Positions 34,240 through 42,807 of a DNA stretch of 64,000 nucleotides are shown here, piece by piece. Both the position numbers and the translations under genes were made by a program. This DNA comes from CBDCOD01 sp965219665 (lineage in GTDB: Bacteria > Pseudomonadota > Gammaproteobacteria > CAKMZV01), in assembly GCA_965219665.1 (NCBI GenBank), contig CBDCOD010000022.1:1-64000 (forward strand), given 5' to 3'. The notes beneath the pieces were generated by a model that made no database searches, had not been told where the DNA came from, and worked only from the letters and a program-made list of their open reading frames with translations. Each line of letters starts with the position of its first letter. Position 1 is the first letter of the stretch.

Positions 34240-34776
34240 GTGAAAAAAGTGGTTTTTTTTGATAGAGACGGCGTTATCAATCAAGATTTGGGTTATGTGC
34301 ATAGCACTGAGAATTGCGTGTTCACGGAGAAGCTTTTTGAGGGGTGCCAATTATTGCAGCAATTAGGCTATGAGTTCATCATAGTAACAAACCAGTCTGG
34401 CATAGGACGTGGATACTATAGTGAGCAAGTTTTTTGGGATTTTATGGATTGGATGAAGCAGCGCTTTAATGCGTTTGGGATACATTTTTTAGGCATATAT
34501 TTTTGCCCGCATCATCCAGAACAAGCAGTAGGCCAATATAAGATAGAATGTCTATGTCGCAAGCCGAAACCGGGTATGCTACTGCAAGCGCAGCAAGATT
34601 ATAATATTGATATGAGACAGTCTGTTATGATTGGTGATAGTGAAGAGGATATGCTGGCAGCTCAAAGTGCCGGGGTTGGATTAAAAGTTCTTATAGGGAA
34701 AAAAAACGATAGTTTAGCGGACTGGCAGGTTAATAATGTGTATGAGTGTGCGCAGAAAGTGCGTAGTAAAAGATAG
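34240..34776 (+). CDS. gmhB: D-glycero-beta-D-manno-heptose-1,7-bisphosphate 7-phosphatase
   Basis: A 178-residue HAD phosphatase starting VVFFDRDGVINQDLGYV, with the nucleophile aspartate in DRDG, and VTNQSGIGRG. Zinc-loop residues lie in CPHHPEQ...CLCRKPKPGML, and MIGDSEEDMLAA is motif IV. This is the GmhB pattern, dephosphorylating heptose-bisphosphate for ADP-heptose. I prefer the GTG at 34240 because TGGAG lies 7 bases before it. Supports an LPS core role for the nearby GT9 gene. Confidence 0.93.
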   Translation: MKKVVFFDRDGVINQDLGYVHSTENCVFTEKLFEGCQLLQQLGYEFIIVTNQSGIGRGYYSEQVFWDFMDWMKQRFNAFGIHFLGIYFCPHHPEQAVGQYKIECLCRKPKPGMLLQAQQDYNIDMRQSVMIGDSEEDMLAAQSAGVGLKVLIGKKNDSLADWQVNNVYECAQKVRSKR

Positions 34777-34794
34777 GCAAGAAAGGTAAACAGC

Positions 34795-36441
34795 ATGGCA
34801 GGCACAGAGTATCAAGTTTTAGCAAGGCGTTGGCGACCACAAAATTTTTCTATGATTGTTGGGCAGCCATTGGCTGTACAAATGCTACAGAATGCGCTTA
34901 GTAGTCAGCGCCTACATCATGCCTATCTGTTTGTTGGCACACGTGGGGTAGGTAAAACCACATTAGCGCGTATATTCTCTAAGGCTTTAAATTGTGCACA
35001 AGGCATTACTTCTGATCCATGTGGCGAATGTATTGCGTGTCAAGGCGTTTTAGAAGGCTGCTACCCAGATTTGATTGAGATTGATGCCGCTAGTAAAACA
35101 GGTGTAGACGATACACGTGATATATTAGAAAATGTTCAGTATGCGCCCTCTGACGGACGCTTCAAGATTTATTTAATTGATGAAGTGCATATGTTTTCTA
35201 AAGCCAGTTTTAATGCGTTACTGAAAACGCTTGAAGAGCCTCCATCGCATGTTAAATTTTTATTGGCGACTACCGATCTTCAGAAGTTGCCAATTACTGT
35301 TTTATCACGATGCTTGCAAATTAGACTGCAGCATGTGGATGATGCAGATATTGTTGCTCACTTTGCGGGCATTTTGGACCAAGAAGGAGTAAGCATAGAT
35401 GATAAACATGCGCTAGACTTGCTTGCTCGTGCTGCCAAAGGGAGCATTCGTGATGGGTTGAGCCTGCTGGATCAAGCCCTTGCATTAGGGAATGGGGCAG
35501 TGCAATTATCTCTGGTTAAATCTATGCTGGGTATAGTAGCTGATAGCCAACTGTATGCGATAGTCCAGAGTGTGGTAGAGCGTGATGCTCATGCCATGAT
35601 GGAGGCATTGCAAAGCACCTTCAAGCATAGTACAGACTATATTGCATTGCTATCACAACTTATAGAGTGTCTTCATCAGTTGGCATTAATGAAGCATTTA
35701 GGTAAAGCAGCTCAGGTTCATGGTCGAATGCACGATATAGCATCATGGGAGACTCTTTCAGAGCAAATCCCTGCGGAAAACATTCAACTATTGTACGACT
35801 TACTAAATACGGCCTATGCTGAATTAAAGAACTGTCCAGATATGCAGATGGCATTTGAAATGTTATTGTTGCGATTGATTGCATTCCAGCCCAGTGGGAA
35901 GGTATCAGAAGCAACTTTAAATGATTCAAACCAGGTGGCAAAACATAACACACCTAAGCAGGATCAAGTAGCATTAGAAATCACAAATTTAGCGACAGTT
36001 AATGCGCCGGTTGAGCTCTCCGAGAGAGAACAGGCTAATGTGCAGCAGGAAGCCAATATAGTTGACTTACCTACGGTGGATAACTGGGGACAGTGGCTGG
36101 AGCGTTTTGAGGCTACCTTTACCCCTATTTTGAGGCAGTTTCTTCGTCAAAGTTCATTGGTTAGAATTGATGGAAAAAAATGGTATTTAGCCATGGATGA
36201 TCAACATTTTGCGATATGTAACGATAAACATCGTGAGCAACTGGTGCGACAGTTGGAAAAATGTAGCATTTCTACTGTTGATCTGCATATTACCAAGTTA
36301 TCTGCATCAAAGGACACAACGGTACACCAGAAACGTATACAGGATGCTGAGGCAGCTATGTTGCAAGATAATGTTTTGCAAAAGGCAATAGAGGATTTAG
36401 ATTTGCACTTAGACAAGAAAGGTATCAGTTTAAGAGAATAA
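34795..36441 (+). CDS. dnaX: DNA polymerase III subunit tau (and possibly gamma)
   Basis: A 548-residue clamp-loader ATPase. It begins YQVLARRWRPQNFSMIVGQ, with Walker A GTRGVGKTT at about 48-56, a CGECIACQ...C zinc module, the IDEVHMFSKASFNALLKTLEEPP Walker B/sensor region, and a divergent C-terminal region about 370-548 for DnaB and alpha binding. It is shorter than the 643-residue E. coli tau. A run of seven A (36174-36180) inside the C-terminal region could allow -1 slippage to a 468-residue product. The usual follower ybaB (recR) is not downstream. Confidence 0.96.
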   Translation: MAGTEYQVLARRWRPQNFSMIVGQPLAVQMLQNALSSQRLHHAYLFVGTRGVGKTTLARIFSKALNCAQGITSDPCGECIACQGVLEGCYPDLIEIDAASKTGVDDTRDILENVQYAPSDGRFKIYLIDEVHMFSKASFNALLKTLEEPPSHVKFLLATTDLQKLPITVLSRCLQIRLQHVDDADIVAHFAGILDQEGVSIDDKHALDLLARAAKGSIRDGLSLLDQALALGNGAVQLSLVKSMLGIVADSQLYAIVQSVVERDAHAMMEALQSTFKHSTDYIALLSQLIECLHQLALMKHLGKAAQVHGRMHDIASWETLSEQIPAENIQLLYDLLNTAYAELKNCPDMQMAFEMLLLRLIAFQPSGKVSEATLNDSNQVAKHNTPKQDQVALEITNLATVNAPVELSEREQANVQQEANIVDLPTVDNWGQWLERFEATFTPILRQFLRQSSLVRIDGKKWYLAMDDQHFAICNDKHREQLVRQLEKCSISTVDLHITKLSASKDTTVHQKRIQDAEAAMLQDNVLQKAIEDLDLHLDKKGISLRE

Positions 36442-36467
36442 TTCATGCTGTTAGTCTATCTTTCTTT

Positions 36468-36473
36468 TATAAT
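36468..36473 (+). promoter_or_regulatory. Possible -10 element for tRNA-Arg
   Basis: TATAAT lies 16 bases before the first base of tRNA-Arg, a fitting distance for a start site near the tRNA. The -35 is poor. Confidence 0.35.
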
Positions 36474-36489
36474 GCAGCACCCACTCAGG

Positions 36490-36566
36490 GCGCCCGTAGT
36501 TCAACTGGATAGAATACCTGGCTACGAACCAGGCGGTTGGGAGTTCGAGTCTTCCCGGGCGCGCCA
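36490..36566 (+). tRNA. tRNA-Arg (ACG)
   Basis: A 77-base tRNA with encoded CCA. Acceptor GCGCCCG pairs with CGGGCGC, the anticodon stem CCTGG/CCAGG encloses CTACGAA with anticodon ACG (read as ICG after TadA editing), and the T-arm contains GTTCGAG. It lies between dnaX and the DUF2066 gene. Confidence 0.97.
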
Positions 36567-36622
36567 TTTCTTTAATGCACACTGTGCTACGCTGATGCCT
36601 ATCAACTCTTAAAGGTGCAGAT

Positions 36623-37699
36623 GTGATCAATTTTTCAGTAATTTTTCGGCATGGACTGGCTATGAGTTTACTCATTGTGTCTCTATTGGCGTGGGCGGAT
36701 TTATATACTATTGAACAGCCAATTAAGGGCGCAGGCACTCAGTTGAGTGATTCAGATATTGATGAAGCCTTAAAAACGTTATTAGTGAAGCTATCTGGCG
36801 ATAAAGAGGTGCGTTTTAATCCAGAGATTGATAGACAGGTAAGGGTTCAGGCTAAGCGGAATATTCTGAGCCAATACCAAGTAATTGAGATTGAGGGTGT
36901 ATTGCTCCATAAGATGACGTTCAATGCAACGCTTGTTGAAAGGTTATTGAATAGTTTGAATATAAAAATATGGCGTGCTCCTCGACCAACTACGCTTATT
37001 TGGGTTGCTCTTGAGGATTTAAGGAAAAATAGAGTTATCCTAAATGAGCAAAGCAAAGTATACAATTTACAGAATTTGATTAAGCAGTTAAAAAATGAGA
37101 GAGGGATAGAGTTTTTATTTCCGCTACTGAGTTTAGAAGAGCGCCTAAATGTTAAGCCCAGTCAATTCTGGTCGCATAATGATGATAACATCATTGAAAC
37201 AGCCAAAACTTATCAGAGCAATCAAGTTGCTGTGATTGCCATTAGAAAGCAGGTTGTAAATTTTAAATTAGATTGGCGGCTATATACTAATCAAGGGAGC
37301 TTGGTAGCCAGTGGAGAGGCAACTGATATAAGCGTAGTAAGTGGTATTGAAAAATTGATGCATCATATTACAAATGCAACGTGGGAGAAAGAGTATCAGC
37401 AATTAGAAAAAGAGCGTATTTTTCAGGTGGTCATACAGCCTGTGTCCAGCTGGCAAGAATTTAATCAAATTGACAGGCAGATACGTAGAGGCAGATGGGT
37501 AAAAAATGTTTTTTTACAGTATGCAGGTGAGGGCAGCCTCCGTTATGAAATGATTGCTGCTGGAAACGGGAGTGAGTATATTAATGAGATGCTTGTGACT
37601 GGTCTATTTGAGTGGGAAAATGCACAGGAAAGCAAGTTGGATTTGCAGTCAGACTTTTTTGACACCATTCCCATCGTTTTTTTGAGAGTAAAGCACTGA
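36623..37699 (+). CDS. DUF2066-domain exported protein
   Basis: A 358-residue protein starting at GTG behind AAAGG, with a signal peptide (hydrophobic 13-25, cleavage near AWA-DLY). The N-terminal half contains ALKTLLVKLSGDKEV and the QYQVIEI segment typical of DUF2066, a family of unknown function found before hda and near purM in gammaproteobacteria. An internal ATG at 36662 would remove the n-region and seems less likely. Its TGA is followed directly by the hda ATG, so the two are probably co-expressed. No catalytic motif is recognisable. Confidence 0.8.
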   Translation: MINFSVIFRHGLAMSLLIVSLLAWADLYTIEQPIKGAGTQLSDSDIDEALKTLLVKLSGDKEVRFNPEIDRQVRVQAKRNILSQYQVIEIEGVLLHKMTFNATLVERLLNSLNIKIWRAPRPTTLIWVALEDLRKNRVILNEQSKVYNLQNLIKQLKNERGIEFLFPLLSLEERLNVKPSQFWSHNDDNIIETAKTYQSNQVAVIAIRKQVVNFKLDWRLYTNQGSLVASGEATDISVVSGIEKLMHHITNATWEKEYQQLEKERIFQVVIQPVSSWQEFNQIDRQIRRGRWVKNVFLQYAGEGSLRYEMIAAGNGSEYINEMLVTGLFEWENAQESKLDLQSDFFDTIPIVFLRVKH

Positions 37700-38362
37700 A
37701 TGCAGCAGGCGTTATATATTCCGCTGCGGAAAATTTTTAGAGCGGACAACTTTATCTGGCAAGAAAGGTTAAATGAGCAGGTGTATCACAGCTGGTTACA
37801 GCATTTAGATGATAGCATTACTCAGCAGTTGTTCATAAGTGGTAAGCCAGCAAGCGGTAAAAGCCACTTACTATTAGCAAGTGCAATTATGATTAGAGAA
37901 AAGGGGTGTTCCGTTCAATACATAGACATAGACCAGTCAAAAACTAGTAGACCTGATGATAGTTTCGATGTGGTGATTATTGATAATTTTCAGCGAGTGC
38001 TACTGTCTGAAGAGCAGTGTATATATTGGGTTGAATGGCTAGATTTTTGTTGGGCAAAAGGTGTACATTTATTGATTGGATGCCAGTCAGATCCGGCCTA
38101 TGCGCTATTGGACTGCTATACCCGCTTGCATAGAGGGTCGTGTCTTCAACTGCCTGTCTTACAGGGCAAGTGTCTGAGTGATGCACTTAGGATTCATGTA
38201 GATGTTTTGGGTTTATCTATTCCACAAAATTTACAGAACGCATTGCTCAAACATTTTCCTAGACCTGAACAGTTATTTAATAAACTACAGGAATTAGACA
38301 GTATCCAAATGAGTGCATCAAAGCGTTTGACAAGTCGCCAAATTGAAGCATTACTGCTATAG
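37700..38362 (+). CDS. hda: DnaA regulatory inactivator Hda
   Basis: A 220-residue AAA+ protein related to DnaA domain III, lacking the DNA-binding domain. Walker A is GKPASGKS (48-55) and Walker B is VVIIDNFQ. The N-terminal QALYIPL could be the beta-clamp-binding peptide, although it differs from the QLxLPL consensus. With the clamp it stimulates ATP hydrolysis by DnaA after initiation of replication. Location after the DUF2066 gene supports the call over a general DnaA fragment. Confidence 0.9.
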   Translation: MQQALYIPLRKIFRADNFIWQERLNEQVYHSWLQHLDDSITQQLFISGKPASGKSHLLLASAIMIREKGCSVQYIDIDQSKTSRPDDSFDVVIIDNFQRVLLSEEQCIYWVEWLDFCWAKGVHLLIGCQSDPAYALLDCYTRLHRGSCLQLPVLQGKCLSDALRIHVDVLGLSIPQNLQNALLKHFPRPEQLFNKLQELDSIQMSASKRLTSRQIEALLL

Positions 38363-38367
38363 TGTGG

Positions 38368-39900
38368 TTAGACTTTGTATTTGGATAAATGGTTTAGGAG
38401 CAGCTGACTCACCTCATCTAATTTTGCTGTAGAGTTCCCTTGCATCGAAAGTGCTAATTTCTTCCCTTGCTCCACACCCCACTGGTCAAAGCAGTTAATC
38501 CCCCATATAACAGATTGGCAGTATACACTATGTTCATAGATAGCTATGAGCTGACCAAGGTGGAAAGGATCAAGTTTAGGAAGGATGAAGGTCGTACTAC
38601 ACTGCCTACCAGGGTAGTGATGTTCAAGCTGGGAGCAATAAGAACCTTTATAAAGCAATTGTGATTGTGCGATGGCATTACAGTTGCTCATTTTGTGCTG
38701 CTGTTGTTGTACAGGGTTATCTGAGCCAGTAGCTGTCAAGATAAATTCGCACCAAACACGCTCACTTCCTTGATGTAGCATTTGGAAAAAGGCATGCTGT
38801 GCGTTCGTCCCAACCTCTCCCCATACAACAGGGGCAGATGCTTCTTGAATGCATTCGCCCGTTTGGGTTGTAGATTTACCATTACTTTCCATAATCAGTT
38901 GTGCCAAGTAGTCGGGTAATGCATGTAGTCTGCTATCATAAGGCAACAAGCAGTGTGATGTAATATTGCAGAAATTACGATTCCATAGCGCAACCAGTGC
39001 GTGCAGAACAGGGATGTTCTCATTAAAAGGTGTACGTAAGAAATGTTGGTCTATATCGTGCCCCCCCGCAAGAAACTGTTCAAAATTTGGCATGCCAATG
39101 TATAACGCTAAAGGTAGTCCCATTGTTGACCATATAGAGTAACGACCGCCAACATAGTTGCTTAAAGGCAGTTGCTGTGCTTCAGGGATTCCCCAGTCTG
39201 TCATTTTTTTGCTATTGGATGATATGCCAATAAAGTGCTTTTCGATGCTTCTCTCATCATCATTTGTAAAGGACTTTAACCAGTTTTTAGCATGACTAGC
39301 GTTACCGAGGGTGTCGGCAGTACTAAAGGATTTAGAAGCAACAATAAATAGAGTAGTTTCTGCATCTAAAGTAGGCAGCAGTTCCACAAGTTGCATGCCA
39401 TCCATGCTGGATACAAAGTGAATATTTAAATTTGTTGTCTTGTGTAGAACCAGTGCAGATTGTGTCATTACTGCACCTAGGTCAGAACCGCCCACACCTA
39501 TATTAACGACGTGCCTAATAGGCTTGCCAGTATAACCAAGCCACTTGCCATTAATAATAGTTGATACCAGTGAGCGCATTTTATCTATATGTGCTGTGAT
39601 AGTGTTATTGATAGTGCTATCAAATAAGCGTGCATTGCCTCGGCGATATGCCATATGAAGGGCAGGTTGTTTTTCAGATCGGTTGACTATTTTTCCAGAA
39701 AATAAGTCTTGGATATGCTGCTGGAGCTGAGCAGATTTCGCCATGCCTATTAATGCATATAGACAATTGTCATCAAGAAACTGGCGGGAAAAATCAAAAT
39801 ATATGCCATTATGCTTAGCATGACGCGGGTTCATGCTTACAGAAAAACGATGAGGTGCTATCGCTTGTAGTGTTTCCCACTGGGATATACTGTTAATCAT
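38368..39900 (-). CDS. pgi: Glucose-6-phosphate isomerase
   Basis: A 510-residue PGI with the NIGVGGSDLGAVM segment, TLFIVASKSFSTADT, the GGRYSIWSTMGLP signature, and a LIMESNGKSTTQTG stretch. It interconverts glucose-6-phosphate and fructose-6-phosphate. It is the last gene of argG-galU-pgi, overlapping galU by 8 bases, which links sugar-phosphate flow to UDP-glucose formation. It converges with hda, stops 5 bases apart. Confidence 0.97.
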   Translation of the reverse strand: MINSISQWETLQAIAPHRFSVSMNPRHAKHNGIYFDFSRQFLDDNCLYALIGMAKSAQLQQHIQDLFSGKIVNRSEKQPALHMAYRRGNARLFDSTINNTITAHIDKMRSLVSTIINGKWLGYTGKPIRHVVNIGVGGSDLGAVMTQSALVLHKTTNLNIHFVSSMDGMQLVELLPTLDAETTLFIVASKSFSTADTLGNASHAKNWLKSFTNDDERSIEKHFIGISSNSKKMTDWGIPEAQQLPLSNYVGGRYSIWSTMGLPLALYIGMPNFEQFLAGGHDIDQHFLRTPFNENIPVLHALVALWNRNFCNITSHCLLPYDSRLHALPDYLAQLIMESNGKSTTQTGECIQEASAPVVWGEVGTNAQHAFFQMLHQGSERVWCEFILTATGSDNPVQQQQHKMSNCNAIAQSQLLYKGSYCSQLEHHYPGRQCSTTFILPKLDPFHLGQLIAIYEHSVYCQSVIWGINCFDQWGVEQGKKLALSMQGNSTAKLDEVSQLLLNHLSKYKV

Positions 39901-40780
39901 TGATTAATGCTCTAAATTGTGGTCCTAAGATCGGATGTCGTAAGCCTATATGGATAGTTGCCTGAAGGTACCCTAAGTGAGAGCCACAATCAAAACTTCC
40001 TTGGCGAGTTACACAGCCTATGATGTGCTTGTCTTGGCAGGCACTTTGTAAGGCATCTGTAAGCTGTATTTCATTTCCAGAACTAAAGGTTAAGTTGCGC
40101 AGATAATTGAAAATGTCCGTAGAAAGAATATAGCGACCCGCTATACTCCAGTTTGAGGGTGCCTGATCAGGTGATGGTTTTTCTACCAGTGCGTGGATGG
40201 TTTCAGCAATATTATGCTCAAATGAATGACCATCTAAATCAGCAATGCCATACTTATGTACAGATTGCCGAGGCACTTCTTTTAATAGGATATTGGCGTA
40301 TGCTGCATGTTCTTGTGACTGCTGAATCATGTTCCTTAAATCAGCTCCCTCTCCTCCATCGCTCATAATAACATCAGGTAGTAGGACTGCGAAAAAATTT
40401 CCCGGACTAAGGACGTTCTCTGCTTGGAGAATAGCATGCCCAAGACCTAAAGGTTTATTTTGCAGAACGGTTATAAAGCGCATGTGATTGAAATTAGAGT
40501 GCTCCAGTGCTTCTAATGAGGCATACTTTTGGGCAGATCTTAATTGGGATTCAAGGTGTTCATTTGGTGAAAATTGACGCTCTACTCGTCCTTGTTTTTG
40601 TGGAGAATCAATAAATATAATTTTAGTAATTCCAGCATTGCTCGCTTCTTCTACGACATACTGTATAAGTGGTCTATCAACTAAAGTAAGTAACTCTTTG
40701 GGTACCATTTTGGTGGCAGGAAGAAAACGAGTACCCAAGCCTGCTATGGGAATTACAGCCGTATCAACAGTAAATGGCAT
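39893..40780 (-). CDS. galU: UTP-glucose-1-phosphate uridylyltransferase
   Basis: A 295-residue nucleotidyltransferase with PIAGLGTRFLPATKMVPKE near the N-terminus, the IQYVVEEA segment, LGHAILQAE and VLLPDVIMS. These match GalU, which makes UDP-glucose from glucose-1-phosphate for LPS and capsule synthesis. It lies between argG and pgi on the minus strand, 3 bases after argG. Confidence 0.96.
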   Translation of the reverse strand: MPFTVDTAVIPIAGLGTRFLPATKMVPKELLTLVDRPLIQYVVEEASNAGITKIIFIDSPQKQGRVERQFSPNEHLESQLRSAQKYASLEALEHSNFNHMRFITVLQNKPLGLGHAILQAENVLSPGNFFAVLLPDVIMSDGGEGADLRNMIQQSQEHAAYANILLKEVPRQSVHKYGIADLDGHSFEHNIAETIHALVEKPSPDQAPSNWSIAGRYILSTDIFNYLRNLTFSSGNEIQLTDALQSACQDKHIIGCVTRQGSFDCGSHLGYLQATIHIGLRHPILGPQFRALIND

Positions 40781-40783
40781 GAC

Positions 40784-41992
40784 TTAGCGCCGTTTGGCTA
40801 AGGTGCGTAGTCTAAGCGCATTGAGTTTGATAAAACCCTCTGCATCTTGTTGATTATATGTGCCGCCGTCATCCTCAAACGTTGCAATGTTTTCATCAAA
40901 TAAACTATCATTGGATTGGCGCCCCAGTATATGGACTGCGCCCTTATATAGACGCAGTCGGACACAGCCATTCACATGTTCTTGTGTTTTGTCAATGAGA
41001 GCTTGTAGCGCTTCTCTTTCGGGGCTAAACCAATAGCCGTTATAAATAATTGATGCATAGCGTGGCATTAAATCATCTTTCAGGTGCATGCTTTCACGAT
41101 CTAAAGTGAGCGTTTCCATAGCTCTGTGCGCTTTCAACAAGACTGTACCTGCGGGGGTTTCATAGCATCCACGTGACTTCATTCCCACATAGCGGTTCTC
41201 AACAATATCAGAGCGACCAATACCGTGTTGCCCAGCTATTTGATTAAGTTTTTGCATCAAAGTGGCAGGGGAAAGTGGCTCATCATTGATGGCAACAGCA
41301 TCCCCTTGCTGGAAGTGGATTGTTATCTCTTCTGGAGTATTTGGAGCATTCTCTGGGCTCACTGTCCAGCGCCACATATCTTCTTCTGCCTGGCACCAAG
41401 GGTCTTCAAGACACCCACCTTCATAGGAAATGTGTAGTAGATTGGCGTCCATAGAGTAAGGAGATTTCTTGTCATCTGTGCCGTCAATGGGAATGTTATG
41501 TTGCGCTGCATAGTCTAAAAGTTTTTGGCGTGAATTCAAATTCCAAGTGCGCCAAGGTGCAATGATTTTAATTTCAGGCATTAAAGCATAAGCTCCTAAT
41601 TCAAAACGTACTTGATCATTGCCTTTGCCAGTTGCTCCGTGTGCAATAGCATCAGCGTTTGTTTGTCGTGCAAGTTCCACAAGGCGCTGTGAGATTAGCG
41701 GGCGTGCTATTGAGGTTCCTAATAGGTATTCTCCTTCGTATACGGCATTAGCGCGTAGCATTGGGAACACGAAATCGGCAGCAAATGTTTCACGCAAATC
41801 CTCAATAAAGATTTCTTTAATACCCATCTGTTGAGCTTTTTTCCGGGCAGGCTCTATTTCTTCTCCTTGCCCAATATCTGCAGTGAAGGTAACGACTTCG
41901 CAGCCGTAAGTCTCTTGTAACCATTTTGCGATAACAGAAGTGTCTAAACCGCCAGAATATGCGAGAACAATTTTGCTAATGTCTTGGTTCAT
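40784..41992 (-). CDS. argG: Argininosuccinate synthase
   Basis: A 402-residue ASS with the ATP-binding AYSGGLDTS (11-19), FTADIGQGEEIEPARKKA, HGATGKGNDQVRFELG, and a GYETPAG-like segment (GCYETPAGTVLLKAHRA). It couples citrulline and aspartate in arginine synthesis; argB is at 13478 on the other strand. It is the first gene of a minus-strand run with galU and pgi. Confidence 0.97.
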   Translation of the reverse strand: MNQDISKIVLAYSGGLDTSVIAKWLQETYGCEVVTFTADIGQGEEIEPARKKAQQMGIKEIFIEDLRETFAADFVFPMLRANAVYEGEYLLGTSIARPLISQRLVELARQTNADAIAHGATGKGNDQVRFELGAYALMPEIKIIAPWRTWNLNSRQKLLDYAAQHNIPIDGTDDKKSPYSMDANLLHISYEGGCLEDPWCQAEEDMWRWTVSPENAPNTPEEITIHFQQGDAVAINDEPLSPATLMQKLNQIAGQHGIGRSDIVENRYVGMKSRGCYETPAGTVLLKAHRAMETLTLDRESMHLKDDLMPRYASIIYNGYWFSPEREALQALIDKTQEHVNGCVRLRLYKGAVHILGRQSNDSLFDENIATFEDDGGTYNQQDAEGFIKLNALRLRTLAKRR

Positions 41993-42062
41993 AATGCAAT
42001 GGTTTCCATTGTTATTTTATATTTTAGTGCTTTAGATGTGTTATAGGTGCGTTCAATGCCTG

Positions 42063-42392
42063 TTATAACTGCATGGCATGGCTTTGTGCACTGATGAGGT
42101 CATAGGCATCTTCTCCAAATTCCAAATTGAGCAGAGAATGGCGAATTTCTTGGAGTTCTTTCAAGGCTCTATCCACCTCTTGCTGTTGCTTCTGGATATC
42201 AAAAGACATCAGCAGGGCTGCCATAATAGCTTGTTTTTCAAAAGGCGTGCTACGATTGGAGAGGGTTTCTATAGTTTCTTGTAGTCTTTCTGCTGCCATC
42301 TCCAGTAGAACTTGATTTTCTTTGGGACAACTGATTATGTAGGTCTTATCAAGAAATCTAAACTCTAAATTTTTAATTGAAGACTGTGCCAT
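42063..42392 (-). CDS. zapA: Cell division protein ZapA
   Basis: A 109-residue ZapA-family protein. The N-terminal region (FRFLDKTYIISCPKENQVLLEMAAERLQETI) is the globular head; the C-terminal half is a predicted coiled coil (QKQQQEVDRALKELQEIRHSLLNLE). It bundles FtsZ protofilaments at the Z-ring. In many gammaproteobacteria 6S RNA follows zapA; the 70-base gap to argG here has no room for it. Confidence 0.85.
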   Translation of the reverse strand: MAQSSIKNLEFRFLDKTYIISCPKENQVLLEMAAERLQETIETLSNRSTPFEKQAIMAALLMSFDIQKQQQEVDRALKELQEIRHSLLNLEFGEDAYDLISAQSHAMQL

Positions 42393-42494
42393 ATAATACC
42401 ATGTTAGCGTTTGTAATCATTCTATCGCATGCGCATATAAAAAAATAAAATTTTTTATATTTAAAACACTCAAAAGCATTGAAACATAAGACTA

Positions 42495-42725
42495 TTATTT
42501 TTTTCTGACAACAAAATGAAAATGCTTGCCTTGTTGTTTTTGCTCAATAAGAGTATGCCCATGTTGTTGGCAAAAAGCGGGCACATCATGTATTGATCCA
42601 ATATCGGTGCTTATCAAACAAATTAGGTGATTAGATGCTACTTTAAGCAGCCCTTGTTGTAATTTGAGGGTTGGCATAGGGCAGTGGAGCCCTGAAGCAT
42701 CAATAGTGAGTGTGGGATGCTTCAT
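42495..42725 (-). CDS. tusA: TusA-family sulfurtransferase
   Basis: A 76-residue SirA/TusA/YeeD fold protein with the family CPxP motif at Cys15-Pro16-Met17-Pro18 (GLHCPMPTLKL) and the usual length. TusA accepts persulfide sulfur from IscS and passes it to the tRNA 2-thiouridine or molybdenum cofactor routes; a link with MoaE is possible but only inferred. It is monocistronic, between zapA and icd. Other TusA paralogs exist, so the exact partner is uncertain. Confidence 0.82.
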   Translation of the reverse strand: MKHPTLTIDASGLHCPMPTLKLQQGLLKVASNHLICLISTDIGSIHDVPAFCQQHGHTLIEQKQQGKHFHFVVRKK

Positions 42726-42807
42726 TTATGTTTGTGCTGCAAATGGTTGCCGCCATGCGCAAGACTGCATTGTATAGCCTTTTGTGCCTTGTGCATGGCG
42801 TGAGAGG

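Noticed and set aside
41993..42062. 6S RNA downstream of zapA
   Set aside because: The 70-base gap to argG is too short for a roughly 180-base RNA.
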